Part shown: positions 27,491 through 37,512 of the stretch, piece by piece
Position numbering within the stretch: the stretch's first letter is position 1
Layout of the letters: the number at the start of each line of letters is the position of its first letter
Assembly: GCF_002157735.2 (NCBI RefSeq)
Contig: NZ_AP018689.1
Coordinates: 1,116,001 to 1,180,000, forward strand
Source of the DNA: Vibrio aphrogenes
GTDB lineage: Bacteria; Pseudomonadota; Gammaproteobacteria; Enterobacterales; Vibrionaceae
Length of the DNA stretch: 64,000 nt
Direction: 5' to 3'
Translations under genes and position numbers: made by a program
Notes under the pieces: model-generated
What the model was told of the DNA's origin: nothing
What the model saw: the letters and a program-made list of their open reading frames with translations, nothing else
Database searches by the model: none

Positions 27491-29281
27491 TTAATTTAAC
27501 TCATCAGAAAAGATTTTATCGCGAATTTTCCAAAATCGGCCTGATTTCCGAGCAATAATAAATAAGGGTAAACGGAAGCGATGTTGATTATTAGCCACTT
27601 GAGTGGGAGTACTATGCTCAAATGGACGATGGCGATCTGCAAGGTGAGGGCGAACAAATTGTTCAGCAAATCTTTGCTTTTGCTTCTTAGTCGTGAGTGT
27701 CCAAAATTCATGTACCAAGGCGGCAGATTGCTCATCATTACTTTCACCAGAATAGGTCACTTTGAGTTGTGATTTACCATCTTGATTTTTGTAGACCTGA
27801 AGGTTCATATCTTTGCATTCAAACACCAGGGCATCTTTGAGGTTTAGGGCATCACGCAGTTTTTTATCAGGATCGACTAAAGTGGCATCACATTGATGGC
27901 AAATTCGTGCTGCAATGTCATTATCTGCGCCACATTCAGAGCAAAATTTAGCTTTAAAGCGGTAATCACAATGTTCACGCTCACCAGTAGGAAGGTCTTG
28001 TTCATTTAGGACTTCAAAGTAGCCTTGGCAGCGGCGACCGTAATGTTCGATTAACATGCCGTTATTATCTAATTTTCCCCAGAAGGTATTATTAAACCCA
28101 CAAGCCGGACAAGGGATCGTGACGCTGTCACTTGTTGGGTCAGGTTTTGTTTCTCCCACTTCTGGCTGATATAAATCGTATTGATTACCCGCATAATCTA
28201 ATACTAAGCACTCTTGTTTATTTTCCGCCAAACGTAAGCCTCGACCAATAATTTGTTGGTATAAGCTGACGGATTCAGTGGGGCGTAATATCGCGATTAA
28301 ATCAACGTGTGGGGCATCAAAGCCGGTCGTTAGAACAGACACATTGACTAAATATTTTATTTGACGAGTTTTAAAGTCATTAATGATTTGATCTCGTTCT
28401 TTTTGGTGTGTGTCCCCAATGACAAGTGCCGCTTGAGAGGGTGGCAATAAGCTTAAAATCTCTTGTGCGTGGCGAACGGTAGCCGCAAAAATCATGATGC
28501 CTTGTCTTTCTTTAGAAAGTTCAATGACTTGTTGTACTATTTGCGGGGTAGCTCGTTTGGATTGTTCAATGACTAAGTCTAAATCTGCTTCTTTATATCG
28601 CCCGGCTAATGCGGGCTTTAAATTGGAAAAATCATAACTGAGCACCGGGGCATCTATCATACGTGCTGGTGTTAAATACCCTTCGTCTAAGAGATATTGG
28701 ATTGGCAGTTCAAAGATACAATCTCGAAAAAATCTCGGCTCTTGTGAGCGTACTTGGCCTGATTTACCACGGACTTGATATTGGTATATCCAACCCATTC
28801 CTAAGCGATAGGGGGTTGCGGTTAAACCAAGGATCTTGATGCCTGGATTGACGGTTTGTAGATGTGCAATCACTTTACGGTAACTGCTTTTGGGGTTATC
28901 AGGTACGCGATGGCATTCATCGATCACTAATAATGAAAATTGATTAGCAAAAGCCTCTAGATTTCTCACAACCGATTGTACAGAGGCAAAGACCACTTTT
29001 TCATCGGTTTCTTTACGGCCTAATCCAGCTGAGAAAATACTGCCTTTGAGTGGGCGATCGTCTGTTGAGTAACTTTCATACTTGGCATGGTTTTGTTCAA
29101 CCAGTTCTTTAACGTGGGTCAACATTAACACTCGGCCTTTGGCCAAACGAGCCAACTCAGCGATGACTAGGCTTTTACCTGCACCGGTTGGCAATACGAT
29201 GACGGCAGGGTCGTTGTGATGACGAAAATAATGAATGACGGCTTTAACCGAGTCGGCTTGATAAGGGCGGAGTGTGAACAT
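27491..29281 (-). CDS. radD: DEAD/DEAH-box helicase-like ATPase RadD
   Basis: 596 aa, close to E. coli RadD/YejH (586). An SF2 helicase-like protein acting in DNA repair with RecA and SSB. Walker A is PTGAGKS at about 31-37, Walker B is IDECH at about 125, TATPYR and the C-terminal motif VI region QIIGRGLRL follow. The last third has a zinc-finger-like region with CPAC, CSEC and CHQC pairs, typical of RadD. It is upstream of rplY on the opposite end of a 170-base gap, as in E. coli where yejH and rplY are adjacent. Confidence 0.94.
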   Translation of the reverse strand: MFTLRPYQADSVKAVIHYFRHHNDPAVIVLPTGAGKSLVIAELARLAKGRVLMLTHVKELVEQNHAKYESYSTDDRPLKGSIFSAGLGRKETDEKVVFASVQSVVRNLEAFANQFSLLVIDECHRVPDNPKSSYRKVIAHLQTVNPGIKILGLTATPYRLGMGWIYQYQVRGKSGQVRSQEPRFFRDCIFELPIQYLLDEGYLTPARMIDAPVLSYDFSNLKPALAGRYKEADLDLVIEQSKRATPQIVQQVIELSKERQGIMIFAATVRHAQEILSLLPPSQAALVIGDTHQKERDQIINDFKTRQIKYLVNVSVLTTGFDAPHVDLIAILRPTESVSLYQQIIGRGLRLAENKQECLVLDYAGNQYDLYQPEVGETKPDPTSDSVTIPCPACGFNNTFWGKLDNNGMLIEHYGRRCQGYFEVLNEQDLPTGEREHCDYRFKAKFCSECGADNDIAARICHQCDATLVDPDKKLRDALNLKDALVFECKDMNLQVYKNQDGKSQLKVTYSGESNDEQSAALVHEFWTLTTKKQKQRFAEQFVRPHLADRHRPFEHSTPTQVANNQHRFRLPLFIIARKSGRFWKIRDKIFSDELN

Positions 29282-29406
29282 CAGAAATCAGGTAATAAAA
29301 TGGAATTCAGAGGATAATCGGGTTGGCAGGGAAATGCTAGAGCGTTTATCGAATCTTGGGTACTTCGTTTCTCGTGGCTCGACTTTGGTGGGGATTAATT
29401 GACTCG

Positions 29407-29437
29407 AAAATAGAAAACCCACCGCGAAGGTGGGTTT
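29407..29437 (-). terminator. Terminator after fadL
   Basis: A perfect 9-bp stem AAACCCACC / GGTGGGTTT with a 5-base loop and T-rich sequence beyond it on the minus strand. It is 23 bases after the fadL stop. Confidence 0.85.
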
Positions 29438-29459
29438 GTATGACGACTTCTAACCGATA

Positions 29460-30698
29460 TTAGAAGGCGTAGTTAAGCTGAATCGCACCAATGTAAGCAG
29501 GACCAGATGAGTGGAATTCTTGTTTTCCTGCTAGCCCAGTTTCTGTGAAATTACCTGATTTCCCGTCAATATAAGCAAAACCAGCATCAAGAGATAAATC
29601 TTGAGTCCATAAGTAAGTTAAACCTGCGGTGTACCAGTAGCGGTCGGTATCTGGAATACTTAGGGTTGCTTTCCCCGCTTGTTCATCGTAAGCAAAGCCA
29701 GCACGCACTAACCATTGTTCGTTAACCGCATAAGTAGTACCGATTGACCAGCGTTGGTTATCAGAATAGCTTTCAGACTTAGTAAAGCAAGTGCCATCAG
29801 AGCAAGCATTACTTGTTGCTTTTAATTCAGAGAACTTACTGTAATTGGTCCATTGCCAGCTATAGTGAACAGCCCATTGTTGATTAAGCTGATGGAAGCC
29901 CGACAATTCTAAGATATCTGGTAGTTCAATTTCTAAATCAGCATTAGAGGTTGAGCCCGGTTGTTTCCCTGTTATTAGACCAGTTCCATCGGTAAAGTCG
30001 CCATCTTTGAATTTTAATTTGACATCTGAGCGATATGAAGCTGAGAAACGGTTATTTTTGTCAAGTTCAAATAACGCACCGACATTCCAACCGTAACCAA
30101 ATGCATCACCTTCCATTTTTAATAGAGAAGTTGAACTTGGTACCCCTAGCTGGCTACCCGCAATACCGACATTTCGCTCTAATTTTGCTTTGGCATAAGT
30201 CACGTTCACACCAGCACCAATACTGAATTGTTCGTTAAGACGATAAGCAACATTAGGGTTAAATTTAAATGTGGTTAAAGAGGTATGCCCAGCCATATCG
30301 CCGCCAGAAAAATCTGATGGATAATCGGTTGATACACCGTAATCGGTGAACATGCCAATACCCCATGCCCACTTATCATTAACTGGTTGAACATAATAAA
30401 AAGCCGGAACGACTTGTGAAGGGGCGATGTCATTCGCTTCGTCACCATAGGTATTACTTTTCACATCAATCTCAGGGTCGATGTAAGAAACAGCACCAGA
30501 GAATTGAGCGCGATCAAATAACATCATAGAGGCGGCGTTTGCTGACATTTCACTCGCATTATCACCAATAGCACCATCACCAGAAAAGGCGCGACCTAAT
30601 CCAGAGGCTGAGTGTTCTACTACTTGGAAACCTGCTGCATGAACTTGAGAGGCTAAAGCAATAGAAAGAGCTAATAGAGAATATTGTGTTTTTTTCAT
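29460..30698 (-). CDS. fadL: Outer-membrane long-chain fatty acid transporter FadL
   Basis: 412 aa. FadL is a 14-strand beta-barrel that takes long-chain fatty acids through the outer membrane. A signal peptide (about 1-21, ending VHA) is followed by the mature N-terminus AGFQVVEHSASGLGRAFSG, the plug segment conserved in the family. Alternating barrel strands continue to the terminal Phe. GGGA precedes the ATG. A FadR-type operator lies 159-176 bases upstream, so repression in the absence of fatty acids is likely. It is monocistronic with its own terminator. Confidence 0.93.
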   Translation of the reverse strand: MKKTQYSLLALSIALASQVHAAGFQVVEHSASGLGRAFSGDGAIGDNASEMSANAASMMLFDRAQFSGAVSYIDPEIDVKSNTYGDEANDIAPSQVVPAFYYVQPVNDKWAWGIGMFTDYGVSTDYPSDFSGGDMAGHTSLTTFKFNPNVAYRLNEQFSIGAGVNVTYAKAKLERNVGIAGSQLGVPSSTSLLKMEGDAFGYGWNVGALFELDKNNRFSASYRSDVKLKFKDGDFTDGTGLITGKQPGSTSNADLEIELPDILELSGFHQLNQQWAVHYSWQWTNYSKFSELKATSNACSDGTCFTKSESYSDNQRWSIGTTYAVNEQWLVRAGFAYDEQAGKATLSIPDTDRYWYTAGLTYLWTQDLSLDAGFAYIDGKSGNFTETGLAGKQEFHSSGPAYIGAIQLNYAF

Positions 30699-30856
30699 GG
30701 TTTTCCCTTACACATTATTTATTATTTGTATCGCACCGATTATGTATGGATACGTTGTTAATAGTTTTATTATTAAATGTTTTTTTTGTGTATTTAAATT
30801 TTCAAAAAATGCTACGAACTTAATAAATTTGCAATTTATCTTATTTCTCACAAGAA

Positions 30857-30874
30857 ATCAGGTCTGACCAGTAT
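30857..30874. promoter_or_regulatory. FadR-type operator upstream of fadL
   Basis: ATCAGGTCTGACCAGTAT; read on the minus strand it contains ACTGGTCAGACCTG, a close match to the FadR consensus (TGGTCNGACC core). FadR, released by long-chain acyl-CoA, represses fadL in E. coli. Confidence 0.8.
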
Positions 30875-30893
30875 AAATTTTTGATATTTATAC
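30871..30893. promoter_or_regulatory. Inverted repeat next to the FadR-type site
   Basis: GTATAAAT and ATTTATAC separated by 7 bases, an 8-bp perfect dyad overlapping the end of the FadR-type site. It could be a second regulator site or just part of an AT-rich promoter. Confidence 0.4.
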
Positions 30894-31423
30894 TTATTTA
30901 ATATTGTTTATTTGTTGGTCAAAAAATGAGATAAGGAGAGTCTAAGACTAAAGTTTAATTTTTGGCTGGCATTTTGGTTTCATTTTAGACGAAAGTCGAG
31001 GGGCTTAATTTACCTTGTGAATAATCTATTGTCTATTTATTGCGTTAATAGGATATAAAAAAATAAGGGTTAATTGTGACAAAATAATAATGAAGTATAA
31101 AATTTAATCAAATTAGATTGGGTGTGAATAAGGAGCATCTTTAAAAGGCCTGATTATTTTTGAGACATTTCTTATTTGAATGCCTGAGAATTCCTCAATA
31201 TAAAGAAGTTAGAATAACCTTTCTTTGTAATGAAAGGCGGAAGGTTAGTTTTAATGGTGAAATCGCTCAACTAATACAGTAAATAGCTTTATAATGGCCA
31301 GATTGTTTCTTTTAACTTAGGTGGGGGATTTAATCGCGTTGATTAATTAGCCTTAAAGAGAAAGTTACCACCTGATATGTTAAGAGTATAAACGCCCTAT
31401 TAAGGGCAAATTAAGAGGTATTC

Positions 31424-32122
31424 ATGCGTTTAGATAAGTTTTTATGTGAAACATTAGGGGTAACAAGAAGAGAGGCTACGATCTTATTACGCCGTGGTGA
31501 AGTGACAGTCGATGGTAATGTGGTCAAAGTGGCCTCAATTAAAGTCACCGAAGCATCTCGTGTCGAATGGCAAGAGCGTTATCTTCCAATGCCTGGACCA
31601 CGTTATTTTATGTTGTACAAGCCTGAAGGTTTTGTATGCTCGCATGAAGACAGTAATAACCCAACCGCATTCGTATTACTGGATGAAGTCAATATGGATA
31701 AATTGCATTTTGCCGGACGCTTAGATGTGGATACGACAGGTTTAGTGTTAATTACGGATGATGGTCAATGGTCGCACCGAATTACTTCACCAAAACACAA
31801 ATGTGAGAAAACATACCGAGTTTGGTTAGAAGATGCGATTGGTGAAGACTATGCCGATCAATTAGCCCAAGGTATTCAACTTCGTAATGAAAAAGAGCTA
31901 ACCTTACCCGCTAAGATGGAAGTGGTTGATTTTGCAAACAATGAATTGCTTTTGACTATCTCTGAAGGTAAGTACCACCAAGTAAAACGTATGTTTGCCG
32001 CATTGGGTAATAAAGTGGATCAACTGCATCGTGAATCGATTGGTCGTATTCAGTTAGATGAAACGTTGGAACCTGGGGAGTATCGAGCCCTGTCCAATGA
32101 AGAAATTGCCTCTATTGTATAA
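31424..32122 (+). CDS. rsuA: 16S rRNA pseudouridine(516) synthase RsuA
   Basis: 232 aa, matching E. coli RsuA (231). It converts U516 of 16S rRNA to pseudouridine. An N-terminal S4-like RNA-binding domain (MRLDKFLCETLGVTRREA, about 1-60) precedes the catalytic domain with the family motif GRLDVDTTGL, whose Asp is catalytic, and KCEKTYRV and EGKYHQVKRMF blocks. AGAGG precedes the ATG. bcr follows on the same strand, as in E. coli. Confidence 0.96.
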   Translation: MRLDKFLCETLGVTRREATILLRRGEVTVDGNVVKVASIKVTEASRVEWQERYLPMPGPRYFMLYKPEGFVCSHEDSNNPTAFVLLDEVNMDKLHFAGRLDVDTTGLVLITDDGQWSHRITSPKHKCEKTYRVWLEDAIGEDYADQLAQGIQLRNEKELTLPAKMEVVDFANNELLLTISEGKYHQVKRMFAALGNKVDQLHRESIGRIQLDETLEPGEYRALSNEEIASIV

Positions 32123-32343
32123 CGAGATAGCAATATTGTAGAACTCGTAATATAGGCAAAAAATAATGATATAGACAAAACAGTGTTCTAGATAAAACGG
32201 TGCTTTAGACAGCAAGAGTACTCGAGCTAGAAACTGTTTAAGCTAAGTAATTATTATAACGGGTTGCCAAATGCACTTCTGAAAGACTTCTGCACCCATT
32301 CAATAGTGATATTAATTCAGTATCAAATTAAAAAGGATATTTT

Positions 32344-33534
32344 ATGCCTCAAGTTGCCTTGCCAAAGAGCAATTTTTTGTTGTTTTTGATTCTTGGCTCA
32401 ATTGGCTTGTTAACCCCTTTTGCCATTGATATGTATTTGCCTGCTATGCCAACGATTGCCAGCGACCTGATGGTGAATCATGGCATGGTGCAAGGGACAT
32501 TAACGGCATATACGGCAGGATTTGCGTTAGGGCAATTGTTGCATGGCCCATTAGCGGATAGCTATGGACGTCGTCCTATTTTGATGATCGGGATTATATT
32601 CTTTGCTATTGCTTCCGTGATTTGTGCAACTACGACCAGTATTGAAGCATTACTGTATACTCGTTTTGCTCAAGGTTTTGCAGGAGCCGCGGCAGCCGTT
32701 ATTGTACAAGCGGTGGTAAGAGACATGTTTAATAAAGAAGAGTTTGCTCGAGCGATGTCTTTTATTACTTTAGTCATTACTATTTCCCCTTTGCTTGCTC
32801 CTATGATTGGTGGTCATTTAGCGGTTTGGTTTGGTTGGCGCTCTATTTTTATGTTGCTGGCTTTGGTTTCCTTTATTGTTTTGTTAGCCGTCGTACTAAA
32901 AATTCCGGAAACACTTGCAACTGAAAATAAACAGCCATTGCATTTTAAAACCACGCTACGTAATTATTTTCGTTTATTTACCAACCCGGTGGCATTTGGC
33001 TTGATATTCTGTGGTGCATTTTCATTTGCAGGTATGTTTGCGTTTATTACCGCAGGTTCGTTTGTTTATATTGATATCTATGGTGTTAAGCCTGAATATT
33101 TTGGCTATTTATTTGCTTTAAATGTAGTAGGGATGGTAGCAATGACCAGCTTTAACGGTCGTGCTGTCCGTAAAATGGGCTCACATTGGATGTTACGTTT
33201 TGGGTTGTCTTGTCAATCTTTAGCCGCCATTGCTTTGTTGATCAGTTGGCTATGTGATTTTGGCTTGTGGGCGATTGTTCCCTGTGTCATTTTATTTGTT
33301 GGTACCATTTCTATTATAGGCAGTAACTCGATGGGGTTATTGCTCAGTAATTATCCACAAATGGCAGGCACCGCTTCCTCTTTAGCGGGCACCTTACGTT
33401 TTGGAACTGGCGCGGTGATCAGCGCAATTATTGCGATGTTACCAAGTGGTTATGTGTGGCCAATGGTCATTAGTATGTTTTTATGTGGTGTGCTTTCAAT
33501 GAGCTCCTACTGGTTGTTAAGTCGCCATGCATAA
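32344..33534 (+). CDS. bcr: Bcr/CflA family multidrug efflux MFS transporter
   Basis: 396 aa, twelve predicted membrane helices. Bcr is a drug:H+ antiporter (bicyclomycin, sulfathiazole, some dipeptides in E. coli). Seen are the early DMYLPAMPTI motif characteristic of the Bcr/CflA (DHA1) group, the loop 2-3 motif GPLADSYGRRPIL and the antiporter-type segment in helix 5. AAGGA precedes the ATG. It lies 221 bases after rsuA; the bases between hold no recognisable gene. Confidence 0.9.
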   Translation: MPQVALPKSNFLLFLILGSIGLLTPFAIDMYLPAMPTIASDLMVNHGMVQGTLTAYTAGFALGQLLHGPLADSYGRRPILMIGIIFFAIASVICATTTSIEALLYTRFAQGFAGAAAAVIVQAVVRDMFNKEEFARAMSFITLVITISPLLAPMIGGHLAVWFGWRSIFMLLALVSFIVLLAVVLKIPETLATENKQPLHFKTTLRNYFRLFTNPVAFGLIFCGAFSFAGMFAFITAGSFVYIDIYGVKPEYFGYLFALNVVGMVAMTSFNGRAVRKMGSHWMLRFGLSCQSLAAIALLISWLCDFGLWAIVPCVILFVGTISIIGSNSMGLLLSNYPQMAGTASSLAGTLRFGTGAVISAIIAMLPSGYVWPMVISMFLCGVLSMSSYWLLSRHA

Positions 33535-33583
33535 AGCGTGTTTCATTGATAGAAAAAAGATTAAATTGATAGAGTAAGAGTGG

Positions 33584-34228
33584 ATGCAATATTCTTTAGA
33601 AATTCAGCGGGTCGTGAATACGGCATTAGAAGCATTAAAACGGCAACATGAGAGTGGCAAACTGGCCAACACTCCCATCACGAATACGCATTTTATTGCT
33701 CGTTGGGTAACCAAAAGCCTCAAAAGCCAAGAATTTGATCGTTGTGTCAAAGAGGATCTGATTGGTTGGCAAAAAATGAGTCGTAGTAAAGGGGCTGGCA
33801 GTGAGCTGCTTGCTACATTTGAGCGCATTTCAAGATTATATCAGCAGTTTCTTCCAAAAGATGGCGAATTAAAGCCGATTAAAGATGCCGATATTGAAGC
33901 CTTTATGGACCATATGGAAAATAAGGGTTGGGAAGTCGTCAATGAGTTTGAATTGACAGAAAAGACGCAGATTTTTGCTGATCAACCCAACTCCTTCGTG
34001 TTGTGTGCAAAGCAATGTGATGATTGTTTCGATGGAGAATTATTGCACCGCCCGATGAGCTTTTATGTTCGGGGTAATCATGCCGCGTTTATCGAAGAGG
34101 CGACAGCTCAAGGTTTCTTATTGCATAAACAAACCGATTATAAGTCGATTGTGAAATATCATGGTGAGTATCTTATTTACCCTAACAATGTCGGTTTAAA
34201 ACTGGCAGAGATACCGCTGAATTACTAG
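33584..34228 (+). CDS. DUF2913 family protein
   Basis: 214 aa, soluble, with no signal peptide or membrane helix. The N-terminal helical part (LARWVTKSLK-like, WQKMSRSKGAGSELL) and C-terminal KYHGEYLIYPNNVGLK match DUF2913, a family found mainly in vibrios and related marine bacteria. Function unknown. Two Cys (CAKQCDDC region) may bind a metal. It follows bcr by 49 bases and may be read from the same transcript. Confidence 0.85.
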   Translation: MQYSLEIQRVVNTALEALKRQHESGKLANTPITNTHFIARWVTKSLKSQEFDRCVKEDLIGWQKMSRSKGAGSELLATFERISRLYQQFLPKDGELKPIKDADIEAFMDHMENKGWEVVNEFELTEKTQIFADQPNSFVLCAKQCDDCFDGELLHRPMSFYVRGNHAAFIEEATAQGFLLHKQTDYKSIVKYHGEYLIYPNNVGLKLAEIPLNY

Positions 34229-34406
34229 TGAGGTAATTGTAAATAATAAAGGCAATATTTTGATTGTTATGAGGTGAATAAATCAATATGTTAGTTTAAC
34301 TTGTTGATTTTTTATTGAATTTCTATGTATTGCATCAAATGCCTTTCTACATAAGGCCGATTAGTGTAGATTTCTTTTCTTATTCTAGGTTGTGGGTACA
34401 CGTTTC

Positions 34407-35078
34407 ATGCTTGATCTTAAAAATCTTTGTAAAGGTTACATCGACGGAGGTGTGTTCAGCCCCGTTTTACAAGGTGCTGAGTTAACATTAGAACGCGGAG
34501 CACAACTGGCACTAATGGGCGAGAGTGGCTCAGGGAAAAGCACCTTGCTCAACATGATTGCAGGATTAGATACTTGTGATTCTGGTGAGATACATTGTTC
34601 GGGCTTTCCCATGCATGATGCTCCTGATCGCCAACGAACAGCGTTTCGTCGAAATAATATTGGTTTGATATTTCAACAATTTAACCTATTAACAACGTTG
34701 AATATTGCTGACAATATTCGTTTTTGTCGTCAACTAAAAGGGTTGTCTGAAGACCCTAAATTGTGGCGACAAATTTTGTCATCGCTGGATTTAATGCCTT
34801 TATTGGGGCGTTATCCTGAAGAAGTCTCTGGTGGACAACAACAACGTGCCGCGATTGCTCGAGCGCTTTATATGGAGCCTTCTTTATTGCTAGCCGATGA
34901 GCCAACAGGGAGTTTAGATGAAAAGAATGCAGAAGCGGTGATGCGCTTATTAACCAGTTTATCTAAACAGATGGATTGTACTTTATTGTTGGTAACCCAT
35001 AGTGAACGTGTAGCTGGCCATTTGGATGGTTGTGTTCGATTACAAGGAGGCGTGCTGAATGTTGTGGCCCGTAGCTAA
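34407..35078 (+). CDS. ABC transporter ATP-binding protein (LolD/MacB/AttE-like)
   Basis: About 223 aa from ATG 34407; a GTG at 34392 is an alternative with a closer AGGT. All ABC ATPase motifs are present: Walker A GESGSGKST, Q-loop IFQQFNLL, signature VSGGQQQRAAIARAL, Walker B LLLADEPTGSLD and the H-loop THSE. The LolD/MacB subtype is indicated by these sequences. The stop overlaps the start of the FtsX-type permease gene by 20 bases, so the two form one transporter with the AttH-like gene. Confidence 0.92.
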   Translation: MLDLKNLCKGYIDGGVFSPVLQGAELTLERGAQLALMGESGSGKSTLLNMIAGLDTCDSGEIHCSGFPMHDAPDRQRTAFRRNNIGLIFQQFNLLTTLNIADNIRFCRQLKGLSEDPKLWRQILSSLDLMPLLGRYPEEVSGGQQQRAAIARALYMEPSLLLADEPTGSLDEKNAEAVMRLLTSLSKQMDCTLLLVTHSERVAGHLDGCVRLQGGVLNVVARS

Positions 35079-37512
35079 AGCACTGCTAGGTCATTATCGC
35101 CGTCACCCGTTTCAAATTCTTCTTGTTTGGTTAGGGTTAACACTTGGGATCTCATTATTTGTTGGGGTTCTTGCGGTTAACTATCACGCTAAGCAAAGTT
35201 ATGCCCATGGGGAAAAACTTTTCTCTAACCCATTGCCTTACCGTATTCAGCCTAAAATGGCAGGGAATAAAATTCCGCAAGGTTTTTATGTTCAGCTAAG
35301 ACGCCATGGCTTCCACCAATGCGCTCCTTTTGATACTCATCGAGTGGTCACAAAAGATGGGATGCAATTAAATATTGTTGGCTTTGATCCTATCGCAATG
35401 ATGTCATTTCAATCTGAAAAGAATTTGAAAACATCCGATATGCTTGAACTCATGCGTCCGCCATATCCAATAGTCATCAGTGCTCAATTAGCACAATATT
35501 TGAACATTGAAGATAATGATTATTTATTACTTAAATCTGGCAAGAAAATTGGCCCTTTGAGTGTAGATACCAAAAATCGTATATCTGGCTCCCGTCTTGT
35601 CGCTGATATGTCTTTAATTCGTACACTTAATCGTAGCTCTGGCTTTGATATGATTGCCTGTTCAGCGATGTCCCCAGATAAATTAGAACAACTTCGAGAG
35701 TATTTACCAAATGGCATTTCACTGCATCGTAATACTCGTGTTGAATTAGGATCATTGACGAAAGCGTTTCATATGAACTTGACTGCGATGGGGATGTTGT
35801 CGTTCTTGGTTGGTTTATTTATTTTTTATCAAGCCATGTCGTTATCTTTTGTTCAACGTCAACCATTGGTTGGGGTTTTACGTTTAATGGGGGTATCGGG
35901 TTGGCAGTTGACAAAAGCCTTATTGCTAGAAATTATGGCTTGGATTTTGATTGGCTGGCTCAGTGGTACGGTATTAGGTTTAGCTCTGGCCAATAGCCTG
36001 ATGCCATCGGTTTCAGCAAGCTTGAGTGATATTTATAATGCTGATGTGGGGTTATCCATTGAATGGAATTGGGAATGGATTCAATATAGTTTGCTGATGG
36101 CAATTTTTGGTTGTTTGCTATCTTGTTTTTGGCCATTAATTCGACTGGTTCGTTCACAACCGGTCCGTTTAGCTTCACGTTTATCTTTGGTGCGTTTTGC
36201 GGGACGTGAATTTGCGTTGCAAGCTTTTGTTGCTTGTGTCTGTATTGTGGCAGCTATCGCGCTTTATCAAACGCCGATGTCGCAAGAGCAAGGGTTTACT
36301 TTAATTGCTCTATTGTTGGTGAGTGTCGGGTTGGTGATGCCTTATTTCTTATGGAAACTATTTACCAGTTTCTCTTTTACGATGCCTTGGGTCAAAGTTC
36401 GTTGGTTTTTTTCCGATATTGCCGCGAGTATGAGCTACCGTGGAGTGGCCGCAATGGCTTTCATGTTAGCTTTGGCAACCAATATTGGTGTTGAAACTAT
36501 GGTTGGCAGTTTCCGTGAAACGACTGATCAATGGTTAGTTCAACGTTTGTCTGCGGACCTTTATATTACGCCAACAAGCTCCTCTGCCGGTCGATTAGGT
36601 AGTTGGCTTGAAGAACAACCGGAAGTGAAAACGGTGTGGTGGCGATGGGAGAAATCATTACAAACCAAGAACAATACTCTACAAGTCGTGAGTTCTGGTG
36701 ATACCGATGGTGAGCGTAAAGCCTTAACCGTTAAATTAGCCGTTCCTCAATTTTGGCATCGTTTACACAGTGAGAAAGGTGTCTTAATCAGTGAATCGAT
36801 GTCGTTAAAACAGAATTTGCACCCAGGAGATAAGGTTAGTTTACCTGAGCCCTTAGGGAGTGAGTGGCCGGTGCTTGGGATCTATTATGATTATGGTAAC
36901 CCATATAATCAGGTTATTATTTCACAACATAATTGGGCTGATATTTTTAAAGAGGGTGGCGATGTTGCATTAGGGGTCGTATTGAAACAAAAAGGCGATG
37001 CAACAGAGTTAATTCATCGAATGGAAAAACGCTATAGCCTGTCACCAGATAGAATATACAACAATCATGCTATGCATACACAAGCGATGATAGCTTTTGA
37101 TCAAACGTTCAAAGTTGCTGATACCTTAGGCAAAATTACCCTGTTTATTGCGGTATTTGGTTTATTTGTTTCTACGGTTGCAGGTGAAGTATCGAGACAA
37201 AAGCAGGTGGCTTTACTTCGGTGTTTAGGGATTTCCGGTAAAGAGTTAGTGATACTTGGCGCGTTGCAATTATTAGCGATTGGGTTATTTACGGCGTTTA
37301 TCGCTTTACCGCTTGGTATTATTTTGGCCCAACTGATGGTTGAAGTGATCTTGAAAAATGCTTTTGGTTGGACGATGCAATTAACCTTATTACCAGAGCA
37401 ATATATCACGACATTTTTGTGGTCATTAAGTGTGTTATTTATGGCGGGTGCTTGGCCAGTTTGGTTGATGGTGAAAACCACACCAATGAAATTGCTGAGG
37501 GATTCTTTGTAA
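35059..37512 (+). CDS. ABC transporter permease, duplicated FtsX-type
   Basis: 817 aa. Two FtsX/MacB-type membrane blocks: an N-terminal helix (about 12-36) with a periplasmic segment, helices at about 230-380, a second group around 390-490, a second periplasmic segment, and a final block of three helices near 675-805. It is a single-chain version of a two-permease transporter. AAGGAGG is eight bases before the ATG. It overlaps the ATPase gene by 20 bases and the AttH-like gene by one base (TAATG). The substrate is unknown; similar systems extrude lipoproteins, lipids or small hydrophobic molecules. Confidence 0.9.
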   Translation: MLWPVAKALLGHYRRHPFQILLVWLGLTLGISLFVGVLAVNYHAKQSYAHGEKLFSNPLPYRIQPKMAGNKIPQGFYVQLRRHGFHQCAPFDTHRVVTKDGMQLNIVGFDPIAMMSFQSEKNLKTSDMLELMRPPYPIVISAQLAQYLNIEDNDYLLLKSGKKIGPLSVDTKNRISGSRLVADMSLIRTLNRSSGFDMIACSAMSPDKLEQLREYLPNGISLHRNTRVELGSLTKAFHMNLTAMGMLSFLVGLFIFYQAMSLSFVQRQPLVGVLRLMGVSGWQLTKALLLEIMAWILIGWLSGTVLGLALANSLMPSVSASLSDIYNADVGLSIEWNWEWIQYSLLMAIFGCLLSCFWPLIRLVRSQPVRLASRLSLVRFAGREFALQAFVACVCIVAAIALYQTPMSQEQGFTLIALLLVSVGLVMPYFLWKLFTSFSFTMPWVKVRWFFSDIAASMSYRGVAAMAFMLALATNIGVETMVGSFRETTDQWLVQRLSADLYITPTSSSAGRLGSWLEEQPEVKTVWWRWEKSLQTKNNTLQVVSSGDTDGERKALTVKLAVPQFWHRLHSEKGVLISESMSLKQNLHPGDKVSLPEPLGSEWPVLGIYYDYGNPYNQVIISQHNWADIFKEGGDVALGVVLKQKGDATELIHRMEKRYSLSPDRIYNNHAMHTQAMIAFDQTFKVADTLGKITLFIAVFGLFVSTVAGEVSRQKQVALLRCLGISGKELVILGALQLLAIGLFTAFIALPLGIILAQLMVEVILKNAFGWTMQLTLLPEQYITTFLWSLSVLFMAGAWPVWLMVKTTPMKLLRDSL

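Larger units (their letters stand above)
30699..31423. other. 725-base intergenic region between divergent fadL and rsuA
   Basis: Very AT-rich. It contains the FadR-type site (30857-30874), an adjoining inverted repeat (30871-30893), and a hairpin around 31218-31237 (CCTTTC / GAAAGG) whose 3' arm can also be contested by a nearby AGGTT. No ORF with a plausible ribosome-binding site. It is large enough to hide a small RNA, but nothing in the sequence proves one. Confidence 0.6.

Noticed and set aside
37368..37511. Upstream extension of the AttH-like gene into the permease
   Set aside because: It overlaps the permease coding sequence; ATG 37512 is coupled to the permease stop as TAATG.
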